A stretch of DNA of 64,000 bases from contig CBDHES010000002.1 in assembly GCA_965262175.1 (NCBI GenBank), forward strand, positions 806,001 through 870,000, written 5' to 3'. Position 1 is the stretch's first letter; each line of letters opens with the position of its first letter. The notes beneath the pieces were generated by a model. It made no database searches and was not told where the DNA came from. It saw only the letters and a list, made by a program, of their open reading frames with translations. This document shows positions 44,792 through 53,221 of this stretch, one piece after another. A program made the position numbers and the translations under genes. This stretch comes from CADEDH01 sp965262175 (GTDB lineage: Bacteria; Actinomycetota; Acidimicrobiia; Acidimicrobiales; SZUA-35).

Positions 44792-46165
44792 CTAGTCGCC
44801 GGCTGGTGCCAGCGCATCCCCACCGGGGTCGGTCGTCGTTCGTCGACCGTCGGGCGTCGCCCGACTCTGCTCCAGGGAGGCGATGAGGGCCCGCTCGGTC
44901 TCGTCGATCGCCCGGTGCGCCACGTCGACGTTGATCGGATTCCACCCCTGATTGATGGCGACCGCCTCAGCCCGGCGACCGACGCCCACCCGCCAGCTCA
45001 CCGAATCGGGGGCGGAGATACGGAGCGGTGCGCTCGGTTCGCAGTAGTGGTAGGCGTAGCGGACGGCGAGCGGCGGGGTCAGCTCCCGCTGCCAGTCGCC
45101 CCACTGGAACTGGATCGGTCCGTCGGCGGGTCGGTCCTCGAACTCGAACCAGACCGGCCCGGTCCAGTACCGGGGAAACTGGACCGATCCCGAACCCCGG
45201 TCAGCGCGCAGCTCAACGAGCGCGAGGCGACCATCGGCCCCGAGCACGTGATCGAGGGCGACCGGGAGCATCCGATCGTGCGGTTCGCCCACGTCGGTCT
45301 CGAACCGACGCAGGGTGTCCTTCGACGCCTCGACGCCGGTCCGCTCGACCAGCCGGTTCGACAGATCGACCAACGACAGGCCCCGGGCTTGGCGGAGCTG
45401 AGCGAATCGGCGACGGGAGGCATCGTCCTGCTCGTCGGGCAGGGTCGGCCACGCCCCGCCCCGGGGCCGGTGGGGGCGCCCGGTGAAGGCGGTCAGGAAC
45501 GAGGTCACCGCCCGGGGGGCGATCCGTTGGAGCCGGGCCAGGTCCTTGGAACGGGTCGGCGCGAAGCGCTCGGGGAGGTTCCCGAAGAACATGTCGGTGA
45601 ACGTGCCCGAGCCCGACGATCGGGCGGCGTGGGCGATCGCCGGCACGACCGACGCTCCGGGGACGTCGGTTGGCATCTCACCCCGACCGAAGTCGACCCA
45701 CGACCGCTCCGACAAGCGGACGACGATCGGCGACTCGGCGACGGACTGGGCGACGGTCATGAACAGGCCGTTGGGACCGGGCTCGATCGTGGACTCGACC
45801 CGGGCCACCCCCCACTCCCCCTCGAAGTCGAGCCGGGGTGCATCGGACCGGATCCAGAGCCAGGCCGGCGTCGACTCGCCGGGAAAGACCTTGGTCCACA
45901 CCGGGGAGGGTTCGAGACCCGCCGGTGTCCCGAACGCCCACAGCAGGCCGGCCAGGGCCCCGCCGGCATCGAGCTGTTCGTCGATGTGGTCCAAACCGAT
46001 GGAGATCGCCCGGGTCCCGTTCTCCCAGTTCGACAGGGCGGTCGGCTTCACCATCAGGCGGTCGGCGACCTGCTGCTGGGACATGCCCAGCACGTCGAGT
46101 CGCCACCACCGGAGAACATCACCGGGGCTGGACCAGGGCGCGGCGTTGGGGGTTGACCTTCTCAT
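44792..46165 (-). CDS. XRE-type regulator with two helix-turn-helix domains
   Basis: 457 residues. Residues about 15-52 form a Cro/C1-type HTH (LGMSQQQVADRLMVKPTALSNWENG). A second HTH-like region begins near 252 (RRFAQLRQARGLSLVDLSNRL... DTLRRFE). The segment between them and the C-terminal 130 residues contain beta-rich stretches (VWFEFEDRPADGPIQFQW, WLWIRSDAP) without a recognised ligand domain. A well-formed promoter lies just upstream with a very short leader. The upstream gap 44647-44791 before the DegT-like gene is AT-richer than its surroundings and carries a CTCACC/GGTGAG inverted repeat (about 44739-44757) that could be a binding site. Confidence 0.68.
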   Translation of the reverse strand: MRRSTPNAAPWSSPGDVLRWWRLDVLGMSQQQVADRLMVKPTALSNWENGTRAISIGLDHIDEQLDAGGALAGLLWAFGTPAGLEPSPVWTKVFPGESTPAWLWIRSDAPRLDFEGEWGVARVESTIEPGPNGLFMTVAQSVAESPIVVRLSERSWVDFGRGEMPTDVPGASVVPAIAHAARSSGSGTFTDMFFGNLPERFAPTRSKDLARLQRIAPRAVTSFLTAFTGRPHRPRGGAWPTLPDEQDDASRRRFAQLRQARGLSLVDLSNRLVERTGVEASKDTLRRFETDVGEPHDRMLPVALDHVLGADGRLALVELRADRGSGSVQFPRYWTGPVWFEFEDRPADGPIQFQWGDWQRELTPPLAVRYAYHYCEPSAPLRISAPDSVSWRVGVGRRAEAVAINQGWNPINVDVAHRAIDETERALIASLEQSRATPDGRRTTTDPGGDALAPAGD

Positions 46166-46182
46166 GACGCGGGAACATCAAC

Positions 46183-46211
46183 AATATAGAACGGACCGCT
46201 CGATTCGTCAG
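46183..46211 (-). promoter_or_regulatory. Promoter of the double-HTH regulator gene
   Basis: On the minus strand CTGACG (46211-46206) and TATATT (46188-46183) are spaced by 17 nt, a good sigma-70-type match. The -10 ends 17 nt before the ATG at 46165, so the leader is only about 10 nt. Confidence 0.55.
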
Positions 46212-46249
46212 CCATCGCCCATGACCGACCGGGCGGGGCGTCCGAGGGG

Positions 46250-47935
46250 TTACCGCCCCTCACCCTCCAGCGCCCCGAGAACGACCGGTACGACCATCGG
46301 TCGGAGGCGGGTCTCCCGGTTGACGAACCGGCCGATCGTGCGGCGGGCGATGCGCTCCAGTTCCTGACGGGTCCGGACCCCGTCGGCCAGGGCGACCTCG
46401 ACGGCCTGGCGCACGGCCAAGCGGGCCTCCTTGCGAAGCTGCTCACCCTCGTCGCCGTCGACCCAGCCCCGGCTGAGGACCTCGGGCTCGTCGATCAGCT
46501 CCGCACCGTCGCTGGTCAGCGAGATCGGGACCACGACGCTGACGAAGCCGTCCTCGCCGAGGATCCGTCGTTCGAGGAGGACGTTGGCGTCGAGGGCGCT
46601 GACCGAGCCGTCGATGTAGATGTACTCGGCGGGCACGCTCTCACCCCGCTGGATCCCCTCGTCGGACAGCATGACCGAGTCGCCGTCGCCGCAGATCACG
46701 ACCCGATCGGCGGCGAGACCCATCTGGGTCGCCAGCCGGGCGTGCTCGACCAGGTGGCGGTACTCGCCGTGGACGGGGACGAACCACTCGGGCTGGACGA
46801 TCGAGTGGAAGACCTTGAGCTCCTCGGCCTTGGCGTGCCCGGTGGCGTGGACGTTGGCGTTGGCCGAGTGCACCACCTCGGCCCCCCGCCGCAGCAGCCC
46901 GTCGATCGTTCGGCTGACGCTCGACTCGTTGCCCGGGATCGGGTGGGACGACAGGATCACGCAGTCACCCTCGGCGACCTCCAGCCACCGATTGTCGCCG
47001 GCGGCCATCCGAGCCAGCGCCGACATCGGCTCGCCCTGGGAGCCGGTGGAGATGACGCAGAGCTCGGAGTCGGGGATCCCGCCCACGTCTTCGATGCTGC
47101 GGAGCTTGGCCTCGGGGATGCGGAGCAGCCCCATCGAGCGGGCCAAGGCGACGTTGGAGTTCATCGACCGCCCGAGGGTGGCGACGGTCCGACCGGCGGC
47201 GATCGCCGCGTCGGCGATCTGCTGAACCCGGTGGATGTGGCTGGCGAAGCAGGCGACGATGATCCGCTGTCCGGCCCGGGCCTGGAACAGCTCGTTGAGC
47301 GACTTGCCGATCGAGGTCTCCGAGGCGGCGAACCCCGGCTCCTCGGCGTTGGTCGAATCGCAGAGGAGCAGGCGGATGCCCTCGTCCTTGGCCAGGTGCC
47401 CGATGCCGGCCAGGTCGGTCAGCCGTCCGTCGACCGGGGTCATGTCGAGCTTGAAATCCCCCGAGTGGAGGATGACCCCCTGCGGGGTGTGGAAGGCGGT
47501 GGCGAACCCGTGGGGCACCGAGTGGGTGACGGCGAAGAACTCGAGGTCGAAGGGCCCGACGTTGATCCGGTCGCCGTCGCTGACCTCGATGAAGCTGGCC
47601 CGACCGAGCACGCCTCGTTCCTCGATCCGGTTCCGGGCCATGCCCAGGGTGAGGGGAGAGCCGATGATCTGGAGCGGCACGTCGGCCAACAGGAACCCGA
47701 GGGCGCCGATGTGGTCCTCGTGGCCGTGGGTGGCCACGACTCCCTCGACCCGGTCGGCGTTCTCCCTCAGGTAGGTGAAGTCGGGGAGGACGAGGTCGAC
47801 GCCGGCCATGTCGTTGTCGGGGAACATGAGGCCGCAGTCGATCAGCATGATGCGGTCGTCGACCTCGATGGCCGCGCAGTTGCGACCGATCTCGCCCAGT
47901 CCTCCGAGGAAGACGACTCGAACCGGGGCCGCCAC
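46250..47935 (-). CDS. rnj: Ribonuclease J
   Basis: 561-residue beta-CASP metallo-beta-lactamase RNase with 5'-exonuclease and endonuclease activity in mRNA turnover and rRNA processing. FLGGLGEIGRN opens the fold, the zinc motif is ATHGHEDHIG, followed by HSVPHGFATAF, HSGDFKLD, beta-CASP elements CFASHIHR and STGSQGEPM, and the terminal VHATGHAKAEEL and VPVHGEYRHL. The GTG at 47935 overlaps the dapA TAG stop by one base. The dapA-rnj pair is conserved in actinobacteria. Confidence 0.94.
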   Translation of the reverse strand: MAAPVRVVFLGGLGEIGRNCAAIEVDDRIMLIDCGLMFPDNDMAGVDLVLPDFTYLRENADRVEGVVATHGHEDHIGALGFLLADVPLQIIGSPLTLGMARNRIEERGVLGRASFIEVSDGDRINVGPFDLEFFAVTHSVPHGFATAFHTPQGVILHSGDFKLDMTPVDGRLTDLAGIGHLAKDEGIRLLLCDSTNAEEPGFAASETSIGKSLNELFQARAGQRIIVACFASHIHRVQQIADAAIAAGRTVATLGRSMNSNVALARSMGLLRIPEAKLRSIEDVGGIPDSELCVISTGSQGEPMSALARMAAGDNRWLEVAEGDCVILSSHPIPGNESSVSRTIDGLLRRGAEVVHSANANVHATGHAKAEELKVFHSIVQPEWFVPVHGEYRHLVEHARLATQMGLAADRVVICGDGDSVMLSDEGIQRGESVPAEYIYIDGSVSALDANVLLERRILGEDGFVSVVVPISLTSDGAELIDEPEVLSRGWVDGDEGEQLRKEARLAVRQAVEVALADGVRTRQELERIARRTIGRFVNRETRLRPMVVPVVLGALEGEGR

Positions 47936-48825
47936 TAGGCGGCGCTCCGGCCGAGGCCGGCCAGGACGGCCCGGGCTCGATCGTCGAGGTCGGCGGGGGC
48001 CGGCCCCATCGGCGAGCGGCACGATCCGACGGGCACCCCGAGCAGGTTCATCATCGCTTTCGACGGCACCGGGTTGGGGGCGTCGGGCATCGACTCGTAG
48101 TCGAACGACGGGATCATGGTGGCGTTGAGGGCGATCGCCTCGGCGACCTCGCCCTTCTCGACCGCAGTGATCATCTCGGCCATCAGCTGCCCGACCCAGT
48201 GGGTGGCGACACCGATGACGCCGACCCCGCCGACCGACAGGAGCGGCAGGGTGAGCGAATCGTCACCGGAGTAGAGCTCGTAGGCCCCATCGGCCCGGGC
48301 CAGGAGGCTGGCCGTCTCGGCCGGGTCACCGGCGGCGTCCTTGATGGCCACGACGTTGTCGATCTCGGCCAGGCGGAGGAGCGTGTCGGTCTCGATCTTG
48401 CGCCCGGTCCGGACGGGGATGTCGTAGAGGATGATCGGGGCCGGCGTGGCGGCGGCGACCGCCGTGAAGTGGGCCACCAGGCCCTCCTGCGACGGGCGGT
48501 TGTAGTACGGGGTGACCACCAACATCCCGTCGACGCCGATCTCGGTGGCGGCCTCGGTGGTGGCCACCGCCGATCGGGTGTCGTTGGAGCCGGTCCCGGC
48601 CACGACCGTGTGGTCGGGCAGCGCTTCCCGGACCGCCGTGAACAGGTCACGCTGCTCGGCGGCGGTCAAGGTCGGCGCCTCGCCGGTCGTCCCGGCCACG
48701 ACGACCCCGTCGTTGCCGTTCATCACGAGATGCTTGGCCAGGTTCTGGGCCCGATCGAGGGAGAGGTTTCCCGCCTCGTCGAATGGTGTGACCATGGCGG
48801 TGAGCACTTGTCCGAACTGAGCCAT
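47935..48825 (-). CDS. dapA: 4-hydroxy-tetrahydrodipicolinate synthase
   Basis: 296-residue class I aldolase condensing pyruvate with aspartate semialdehyde, the first committed step to lysine and diaminopimelate. GTTGEAPTL carries the catalytic Thr pair, VVTPYYNRPSQEGL the Tyr, VRTGRKI the Arg and VVAIKDAAGD the Schiff-base Lys. ATG at 48825. It is followed directly by rnj. The upstream wHTH gene is on the same strand, 82 nt away. Confidence 0.94.
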   Translation of the reverse strand: MAQFGQVLTAMVTPFDEAGNLSLDRAQNLAKHLVMNGNDGVVVAGTTGEAPTLTAAEQRDLFTAVREALPDHTVVAGTGSNDTRSAVATTEAATEIGVDGMLVVTPYYNRPSQEGLVAHFTAVAAATPAPIILYDIPVRTGRKIETDTLLRLAEIDNVVAIKDAAGDPAETASLLARADGAYELYSGDDSLTLPLLSVGGVGVIGVATHWVGQLMAEMITAVEKGEVAEAIALNATMIPSFDYESMPDAPNPVPSKAMMNLLGVPVGSCRSPMGPAPADLDDRARAVLAGLGRSAA

Positions 48826-48907
48826 CTACCTGCGTCTTTCCTTGGATGCGTCGTTCTCGATCGATCGGACCATCCGACACGACCGCCTGGCCGTCTGGCC
48901 GTGTCGA

Positions 48908-49576
48908 TCAGCCACCGTCGACCGGGGCTCCGGCCTCGGCCGCCCGGTCGAGACCCAACGTGGCGAGCAGATCCTCGTGAAGCTCGAACCACAGGGTGTG
49001 GTACGACGCGACGATCGGATCGGCGAACCAACGATAGTGGCCGGCCGTGACCTCGGCGAGCGCCGTCGCCAACCCGACATCGAACGGGGCGTACCGGGCG
49101 AGGGCGGTACGGAGCGAGGCGAGGACCGGTCGGGCCCGCCGGTCGAGGTCGGCCAGGGCGGCGATGACCGCGTCGTCGTAGGCCCGGTCGGTGTGATCGT
49201 TGAGCTGTCGGGTCTCGACATCGATCACCTGCCATCGGACGCAGACGGCCTTGAGCTCACCGTCGAGGGCCCGGAAGGCCCGGTAGGCGGCGATGACGGC
49301 CCCTCGCTGGGCGGTCCGATCGAGCTCGGCGGCGAGGCGCCGCTCGCCCTCGGCCCGGCCGGCGGGGGTGAGGAGCCAGTGACCGGAGCCGTCGTGGCGG
49401 GCCTTGACCAGGCCCTCGTCGGCGAGCCGGCGGTAGTGGCGGTCGAGCTCGGCCTCGTCGAGCCCGTAGAACGCGGCCACGGTCGAGCTGGGAGCGAAGC
49501 CCTTGAGGCGGAGGCCGTGCAGCGCGAGCAAACCCAGGTCGGACCGGATGCCGGTGGTGTGTTGACCGCTGATCAT
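48908..49576 (-). CDS. Putative winged-helix (MarR/PadR-like) regulator
   Basis: 222 residues. Residues 10-75 look like a winged helix: two helices (LGLLALHGLRLKGFAPSSTVAAFYGL), a recognition helix (DEAELDRHYRRLADEGLVKARH) and a wing (DGSGHWLLTPAGRAEGERRL). The remaining 140 residues are helical with conserved-looking QLNDHTDRAYDDAVIAALADLDRR and no recognised ligand domain. Family placement is tentative. The gene heads the dapA-rnj group but the link is only positional. It faces the PP2C-like gene across a structured 319-bp region. Confidence 0.6.
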   Translation of the reverse strand: MISGQHTTGIRSDLGLLALHGLRLKGFAPSSTVAAFYGLDEAELDRHYRRLADEGLVKARHDGSGHWLLTPAGRAEGERRLAAELDRTAQRGAVIAAYRAFRALDGELKAVCVRWQVIDVETRQLNDHTDRAYDDAVIAALADLDRRARPVLASLRTALARYAPFDVGLATALAEVTAGHYRWFADPIVASYHTLWFELHEDLLATLGLDRAAEAGAPVDGG

Positions 49577-49895
49577 GGCGCCCCGAGCCTAGCAATGGGC
49601 ATCGCGGCGTCTCGGCCACTTCTGTGGGTGAGGGCTCACCGTCGACATGAGCCGTTCGACCCTTCCGACGGCCAGGGATCGGGAAGACCTCATGTCGCAC
49701 GGCCGGGGACCGATCCGGAAAGGGCAGCGACGCCCCGGACTCTTCCGGTCCGAGGTGATCGCACCCGTTCGGGGCGGCGGATTCCCCGGGTGGCCCATCT
49801 CCGGGGGTCGGGTTTGTGGGGCCCGACCCCCGGGGGCCACCGACAAAGGCCACCCGAGAGACACCGGTCGCCCTCCCCCACTACGCTCCCCGACC
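49577..49895. other. 319-bp divergent intergenic region
   Basis: No gene is supported here. It separates the minus-strand wHTH gene from the plus-strand PP2C-like gene and holds the nested hairpins at 49788-49855. The short open frames in it lack coding character. Confidence 0.6.
49788..49855 (+). other. Nested double-stem structure upstream of PP2C-like gene
   Basis: An inner 12-bp perfect stem (CCGGGGGTCGGG at 49801-49812 with 49822-49833, 9-nt loop) sits inside an outer perfect 8-bp stem (GGGTGGCC at 49788-49795 with 49848-49855). The element ends 40 nt before the GTG start of the PP2C-like gene. It may be a leader RNA structure, a terminator or attenuator. It matches no riboswitch class I know. 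Confidence 0.55.
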
Positions 49896-50711
49896 GTGGC
49901 TCGGCTGAGGATCCGCACCGCCGGACGACCGGGCGGCGACCGACCCTCGGAGGACCGGGTCTTCGTGACGCCGACCGCGGCCGTGGTGCTCGACGGCGCG
50001 ACCCAGGCGGTGCCGCTCGACCGGAGCGGAGGTTGGATCGCCGAGACGCTGGGGCGGCTGGTGGCCGACGGCCTGAAGGACGCACCGTCGACCCCGTTGG
50101 GCCCGCTGGTCGAGGCGAGTCTGGCCGATCTGGTCGCGGCGTTCGGCCTGGAGCCGGGAGCCGCACCGTCGACGACGGTGTCGATCGTCCGCCTGGACGG
50201 GGCATGGATCGACGTCTACGTGCTGTGCGATAGCCCGGTCGTGGTGCTCGATCGGTCGGGGGCGGTGCATCAGGTCCGGGACGAGCGCCTGGCCCGTCTG
50301 TGGGCGTCGTTCACGTGGCCACCGGGCCGGCGGGACATGACCGACCCCCGGTGGGTCGACGTGGTCGAGCGGTTCGAGGGCTGGCGCAACCACCCGGATG
50401 GGTTCTGGGTGGCGTCGGCCACCCCCTCGGCCGCCCGGTATGCGATCGAGCGTCGGTTCCCGGCAGCCGAGGTCGAGGTGGTGGTGGCGGCGACCGACGG
50501 GGCGGCGGCCGGCGTCGACGCCTATGGCGTCCCGGCGACCTGGTCGGAGGCCATCGCCCAGGCCCGCCGCGATCCCGGCCGGTTCCTGGCTGGCGTCCAC
50601 GCCACCGAGGAGGGCGATCCCGACGGCGTCCGATGGCCTCGCACCAAGCGCCACGACGACAAGGCCGTGGCGGTGATCGAGGTCATCGCCGAGGGTGGCG
50701 CCGGGTCCTAG
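49896..50711 (+). CDS. PP2C-like Ser/Thr phosphatase-family protein
   Basis: 271 residues with the PP2C skeleton: RPSEDRVFVTPTAAVVLDGAT (metal Asp-Gly), VLCDSPVVVLDRSG, VVAATDGAAAGVDAYG (second metal Asp-Gly) and RHDDKAVAVIEV at the C-terminus (DD metal pair; the usual DDxT reads DDKA). It is shorter than SpoIIE/RsbU types. GTG at 49896 is the start with the first conserved strand. The gene converges on the sigma-factor operon and overlaps it by the 4-bp palindrome CTAG, which carries both stop codons. A role in reversing Ser/Thr phosphorylation is inferred; a kinase gene lies 3 kb away. Confidence 0.72.
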   Translation: MARLRIRTAGRPGGDRPSEDRVFVTPTAAVVLDGATQAVPLDRSGGWIAETLGRLVADGLKDAPSTPLGPLVEASLADLVAAFGLEPGAAPSTTVSIVRLDGAWIDVYVLCDSPVVVLDRSGAVHQVRDERLARLWASFTWPPGRRDMTDPRWVDVVERFEGWRNHPDGFWVASATPSAARYAIERRFPAAEVEVVVAATDGAAAGVDAYGVPATWSEAIAQARRDPGRFLAGVHATEEGDPDGVRWPRTKRHDDKAVAVIEVIAEGGAGS

Positions 50712-51939
50712 TCGTCGCCACCATCGTCGTCGCCGTCGTCATCGTCGCCGCCGTCGTCGTCGCCACCGTCATCGCCGTCGTCACCGCCCGGGGTACCCGG
50801 AGCGTCGCCAGGCCCGTCCCCGGGAGCATCGCCGCTCCCCTGACCGTCGTCGGCCGGCGATCCGCCGGCTCCCTCGTCGCCGGTGTCGTCTCCCGGCGAC
50901 CCGTCGGTCACGTCCGAGCCATCGTCGCCGCTGGTGTCGTCGCCGTTGGTGTCGCCGTCATCGGAGTCGCTCGAACCGTCGTCACCCTCGGTCCCATCGT
51001 CCCCGGTCGGGCCGGCACCGTGGTCATCGCCGTCGTCGTCAACGGCATCGCCGTCCCGATCGTCGCCGTGGTCGTCGTCCCGATCGTCACCGTCCCGATC
51101 GTCACCGTCCCGTCATCGTCGCCGTGGTCGTCATCGTCCCGATCGTCGCCGTGGTCGTCATCGTCGCCGTGGTCGTCATCGTCCCGGTCGTCGCCGTGGT
51201 CGTCATCGTCGTGGTCCGGGTCGTCGAGCCCGGAGCCGGACAGCGGCCGACCGGAGATCAGGTCGATGGCCTGTTCGTCGCCGGTTCGACCATCGAAGAT
51301 GCGGGCCCGAACCTGGCCATCCTCCCGCTCGATCTCCAGTTCGACCCACTCGTCACCCCGGCGGAACGTGACCCCGACCCGGTCGGAGTCCTCGGGTTCC
51401 ACGGTGGCGTCCCATCCGTCGGCGGCCTCGGCCGAGAGGACGATGGGATCGCCGTCGATGACCACGATCTCGGCCAGCCCGGCGTCGAGGACCTGGACCA
51501 CCACGGGGCGGGAAAACCCGGCGTCGAGCTGGATCACCTCGGCGATGGCCGACGGTCCGGGGTCGGGTCGATCGGCGGCCGACGCGACCACGTCGTCGGG
51601 CGCGTCCAACGATGCGATGCCGAGGACACCGGCGGCCCCGATGGCCGCCATGGCGCCACCGACCGCGAGGCGCCCTCGGGTTCGGGCCAATCGTTCGAAG
51701 ACGTCGAGCATGCGTGATCTCCTCCCACCGCGGTCACCAACGGCGGCGACCATGTCTGGAGCCGGGGCAGCCAGGAACGACGCCAGATCCTCGTTCGGCA
51801 CGGGGTCGGGCACCGTCAGCCACCGGTCCCGCGCCTGGTCGAGGACGGCCTCGACCGTGAGGTCGTGACCGTTGGCTCCCGACCTCGCCGCTCCGGGGAG
51901 CTGGCCGGTGGGGTCCGGGTCGCTGGTCTGTCCGCTCAT
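50708..51939 (-). pseudogene. Membrane-anchored sigma-operon protein (putative anti-sigma), frameshifted in acidic tail
   Basis: ATG at 51939, 11 nt after the ECF sigma stop. Residues 1-90 are cytosolic, one membrane span lies at 91-111, then an extracytoplasmic beta-rich domain (VQVLDAGLAEIVVIDGD, VTFRRGDEWVELEIERED) and a long Asp/His/Gly repeat tail (DDHGDDRDDD). In the sequence given the frame changes near 51110: unit 51101-51114 is 14 nt where its neighbour 51086-51100 is 15 nt. Adding one base continues an Asp/Gly-rich tail to the stop at 50708 (about 410 residues); without it the frame runs through a Thr-rich stretch to 50908 (343 residues). An anti-sigma role is inferred from operon position and topology only; no zinc anti-sigma motif is seen. 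Confidence 0.6.
51068..51180. repeat. Asp/His-coding tandem repeats
   Basis: Short repeats of gtcatcgtc, gtcgccgtg and gtcaccgtcccgatc types encode D-D-D, H-G-D and D-R-D-G-D units on the minus strand. Unit 51101-51114 lacks one A relative to 51086-51100, which is the frameshift point of the host gene. Confidence 0.75.
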
Positions 51940-51949
51940 CTCATACTCT

Positions 51950-52561
51950 TCATCGCTCGGTCGCCCCCGGAGGGGTACTGGTCGTCGTCCCATCGAGGCG
52001 ATCGTCGGCCTCGATCCGGGCCCGGAGCCGTTCGAGGCCGCGTCGTTGGTGGGCCTTGATCGCCCCCGACGAGCGACCCATGACCTCGGCGATCTGGGCG
52101 ATCGTGAGGTCACCGACCGCCCGCAACAGCAGGACTTCGGCCTGATCGTCGGTCAGATCGCCGAAGAGGCGGACCAGCTCGGCCCGGCCGAGCGACCGGG
52201 CGGCGTCGTCCTCCACGTCGCCCCCCTCCCGATCGAACCCGTGGGGAAAGGCGACGGTCTCGGGGCGACGGCCCCGAGCCCGAAACCAGTCGACCGCCTT
52301 GTTACGGGCGATCCGGTAGAGCCAGGCCCGGAAGTCGGCCTCGCTGCCCTCGAACCGGCCGAGCGACCGGAACACCGCCAGGAACGTCTCGCTGGCGACG
52401 TCGTCGACGTCGACCACGCCCCGACCGGCGAGGAAGGCGGCGACCCCCCGGCGGTACCGGCGGAAGAGGTCGTCGAACGCCTCGCCCCGGCCGGCACGGG
52501 CCGCCCCGAGGACGCTCTGGAACTCGTCGTCCCCGGCGCGGCCACCGATCGATCTGCGCAT
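51950..52561 (-). CDS. ECF-subfamily RNA polymerase sigma factor
   Basis: 203 residues. Region 2 (EAFDDLFRRYRRGVAAFLAGR, DDVASETFLAVFRSLGRFEG, FRAWLYRIARNKAVDWFR) and region 4 (LTDDQAEVLLLRAVGDLTIAQIAEVMGRSSGAIKAHQRRGLERLR) are complete, with no extra C-terminal domain. ATG at 52561. The gene is followed 11 nt later by its membrane-anchored partner. A possible ECF-type promoter lies just upstream, suggesting autoregulation. The stress or signal sensed is unknown. Confidence 0.9.
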   Translation of the reverse strand: MRRSIGGRAGDDEFQSVLGAARAGRGEAFDDLFRRYRRGVAAFLAGRGVVDVDDVASETFLAVFRSLGRFEGSEADFRAWLYRIARNKAVDWFRARGRRPETVAFPHGFDREGGDVEDDAARSLGRAELVRLFGDLTDDQAEVLLLRAVGDLTIAQIAEVMGRSSGAIKAHQRRGLERLRARIEADDRLDGTTTSTPPGATER

Positions 52562-52572
52562 GCACCCCGTAC

Positions 52573-52600
52573 ATCGTCCGATTGGGCGCCGAGGGTTACA
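52573..52600 (-). promoter_or_regulatory. Candidate ECF-type promoter of the sigma operon
   Basis: Minus-strand TGTAACC (52600-52594) and CGAT (52576-52573) are spaced by 17 nt, resembling ECF -35 AAC and -10 CGA elements. The sigma ATG is at 52561. Autoregulation is inferred; short motifs of this kind can occur by chance. Confidence 0.35.
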
Positions 52601-52685
52601 GGCGACGGGTGGCGCGGCCGACCTCGACCGCTTCGACGACCGATTACCGCCTCCTCCGACGATCCGGATCCGTCATGATGGCGGG

Positions 52686-53177
52686 GTGATCCGCCCGTTC
52701 CACGCCCGCGACCTCCCCGATGTCCTGGCCGCCTGGTACGGGGCGTCGCGCCTCGCCCACCCGTTCCTCTCCGAGGAGTTCCTGGCCACCGAGCGAACCC
52801 TGATCGCCGAGGAGTGGCTGCCGGCGTCGGAAACGATCGTGTTCGAACACGACGGGGTCGTCGTCGGCTTTCTGTCGATGACCGGCCACGATGTCGGCGG
52901 GTTCTTCGTCCACCCCGACCACCACGGGGCCGGCGTCGGGAGGGCCCTGATGGACCACGTCCGGGATCGCCACCCGTTCCTGGAGCTCGAGGTCTTCGAG
53001 GCCAACCCGATCGGTCGCCGGTTCTACGACGCCTACGGGTTCACCCAGGTCTCCCGGGAGGTCGACGACGAGACCGGGCAGCCGGTGCTCCGGCTCCGTC
53101 TCGGCGATACCGGCGCCGTCCACCCCTCACGCCGGGTGGACGTTCGGCCCGACCGGCCGGCCGGCCCGAGGGGCTGA
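52686..53177 (+). CDS. GNAT-family N-acetyltransferase
   Basis: 163 residues with the GNAT fold: VIRPFHARDLPDVLAAW (strand 1, helix 1), IVFEHDGVVVGFLSM, GGFFVHPDHHGAGVGRALMD (acetyl-CoA loop, Q/RxxGxG/A type), ELEVFEANPIGRRFYDAYGFTQVSRE. Closest to the YjaB/putative acetyltransferase type; the substrate is unknown. GTG at 52686 starts the first strand. Divergent from the sigma operon across 124 nt and followed 44 nt later by the DUF1330 gene. Confidence 0.83.
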   Translation: MIRPFHARDLPDVLAAWYGASRLAHPFLSEEFLATERTLIAEEWLPASETIVFEHDGVVVGFLSMTGHDVGGFFVHPDHHGAGVGRALMDHVRDRHPFLELEVFEANPIGRRFYDAYGFTQVSREVDDETGQPVLRLRLGDTGAVHPSRRVDVRPDRPAGPRG

Positions 53178-53221
53178 ATCCCGGGGACCGGGCCGACGAC
53201 GGTCGGGTACCGTTCGTCGAC

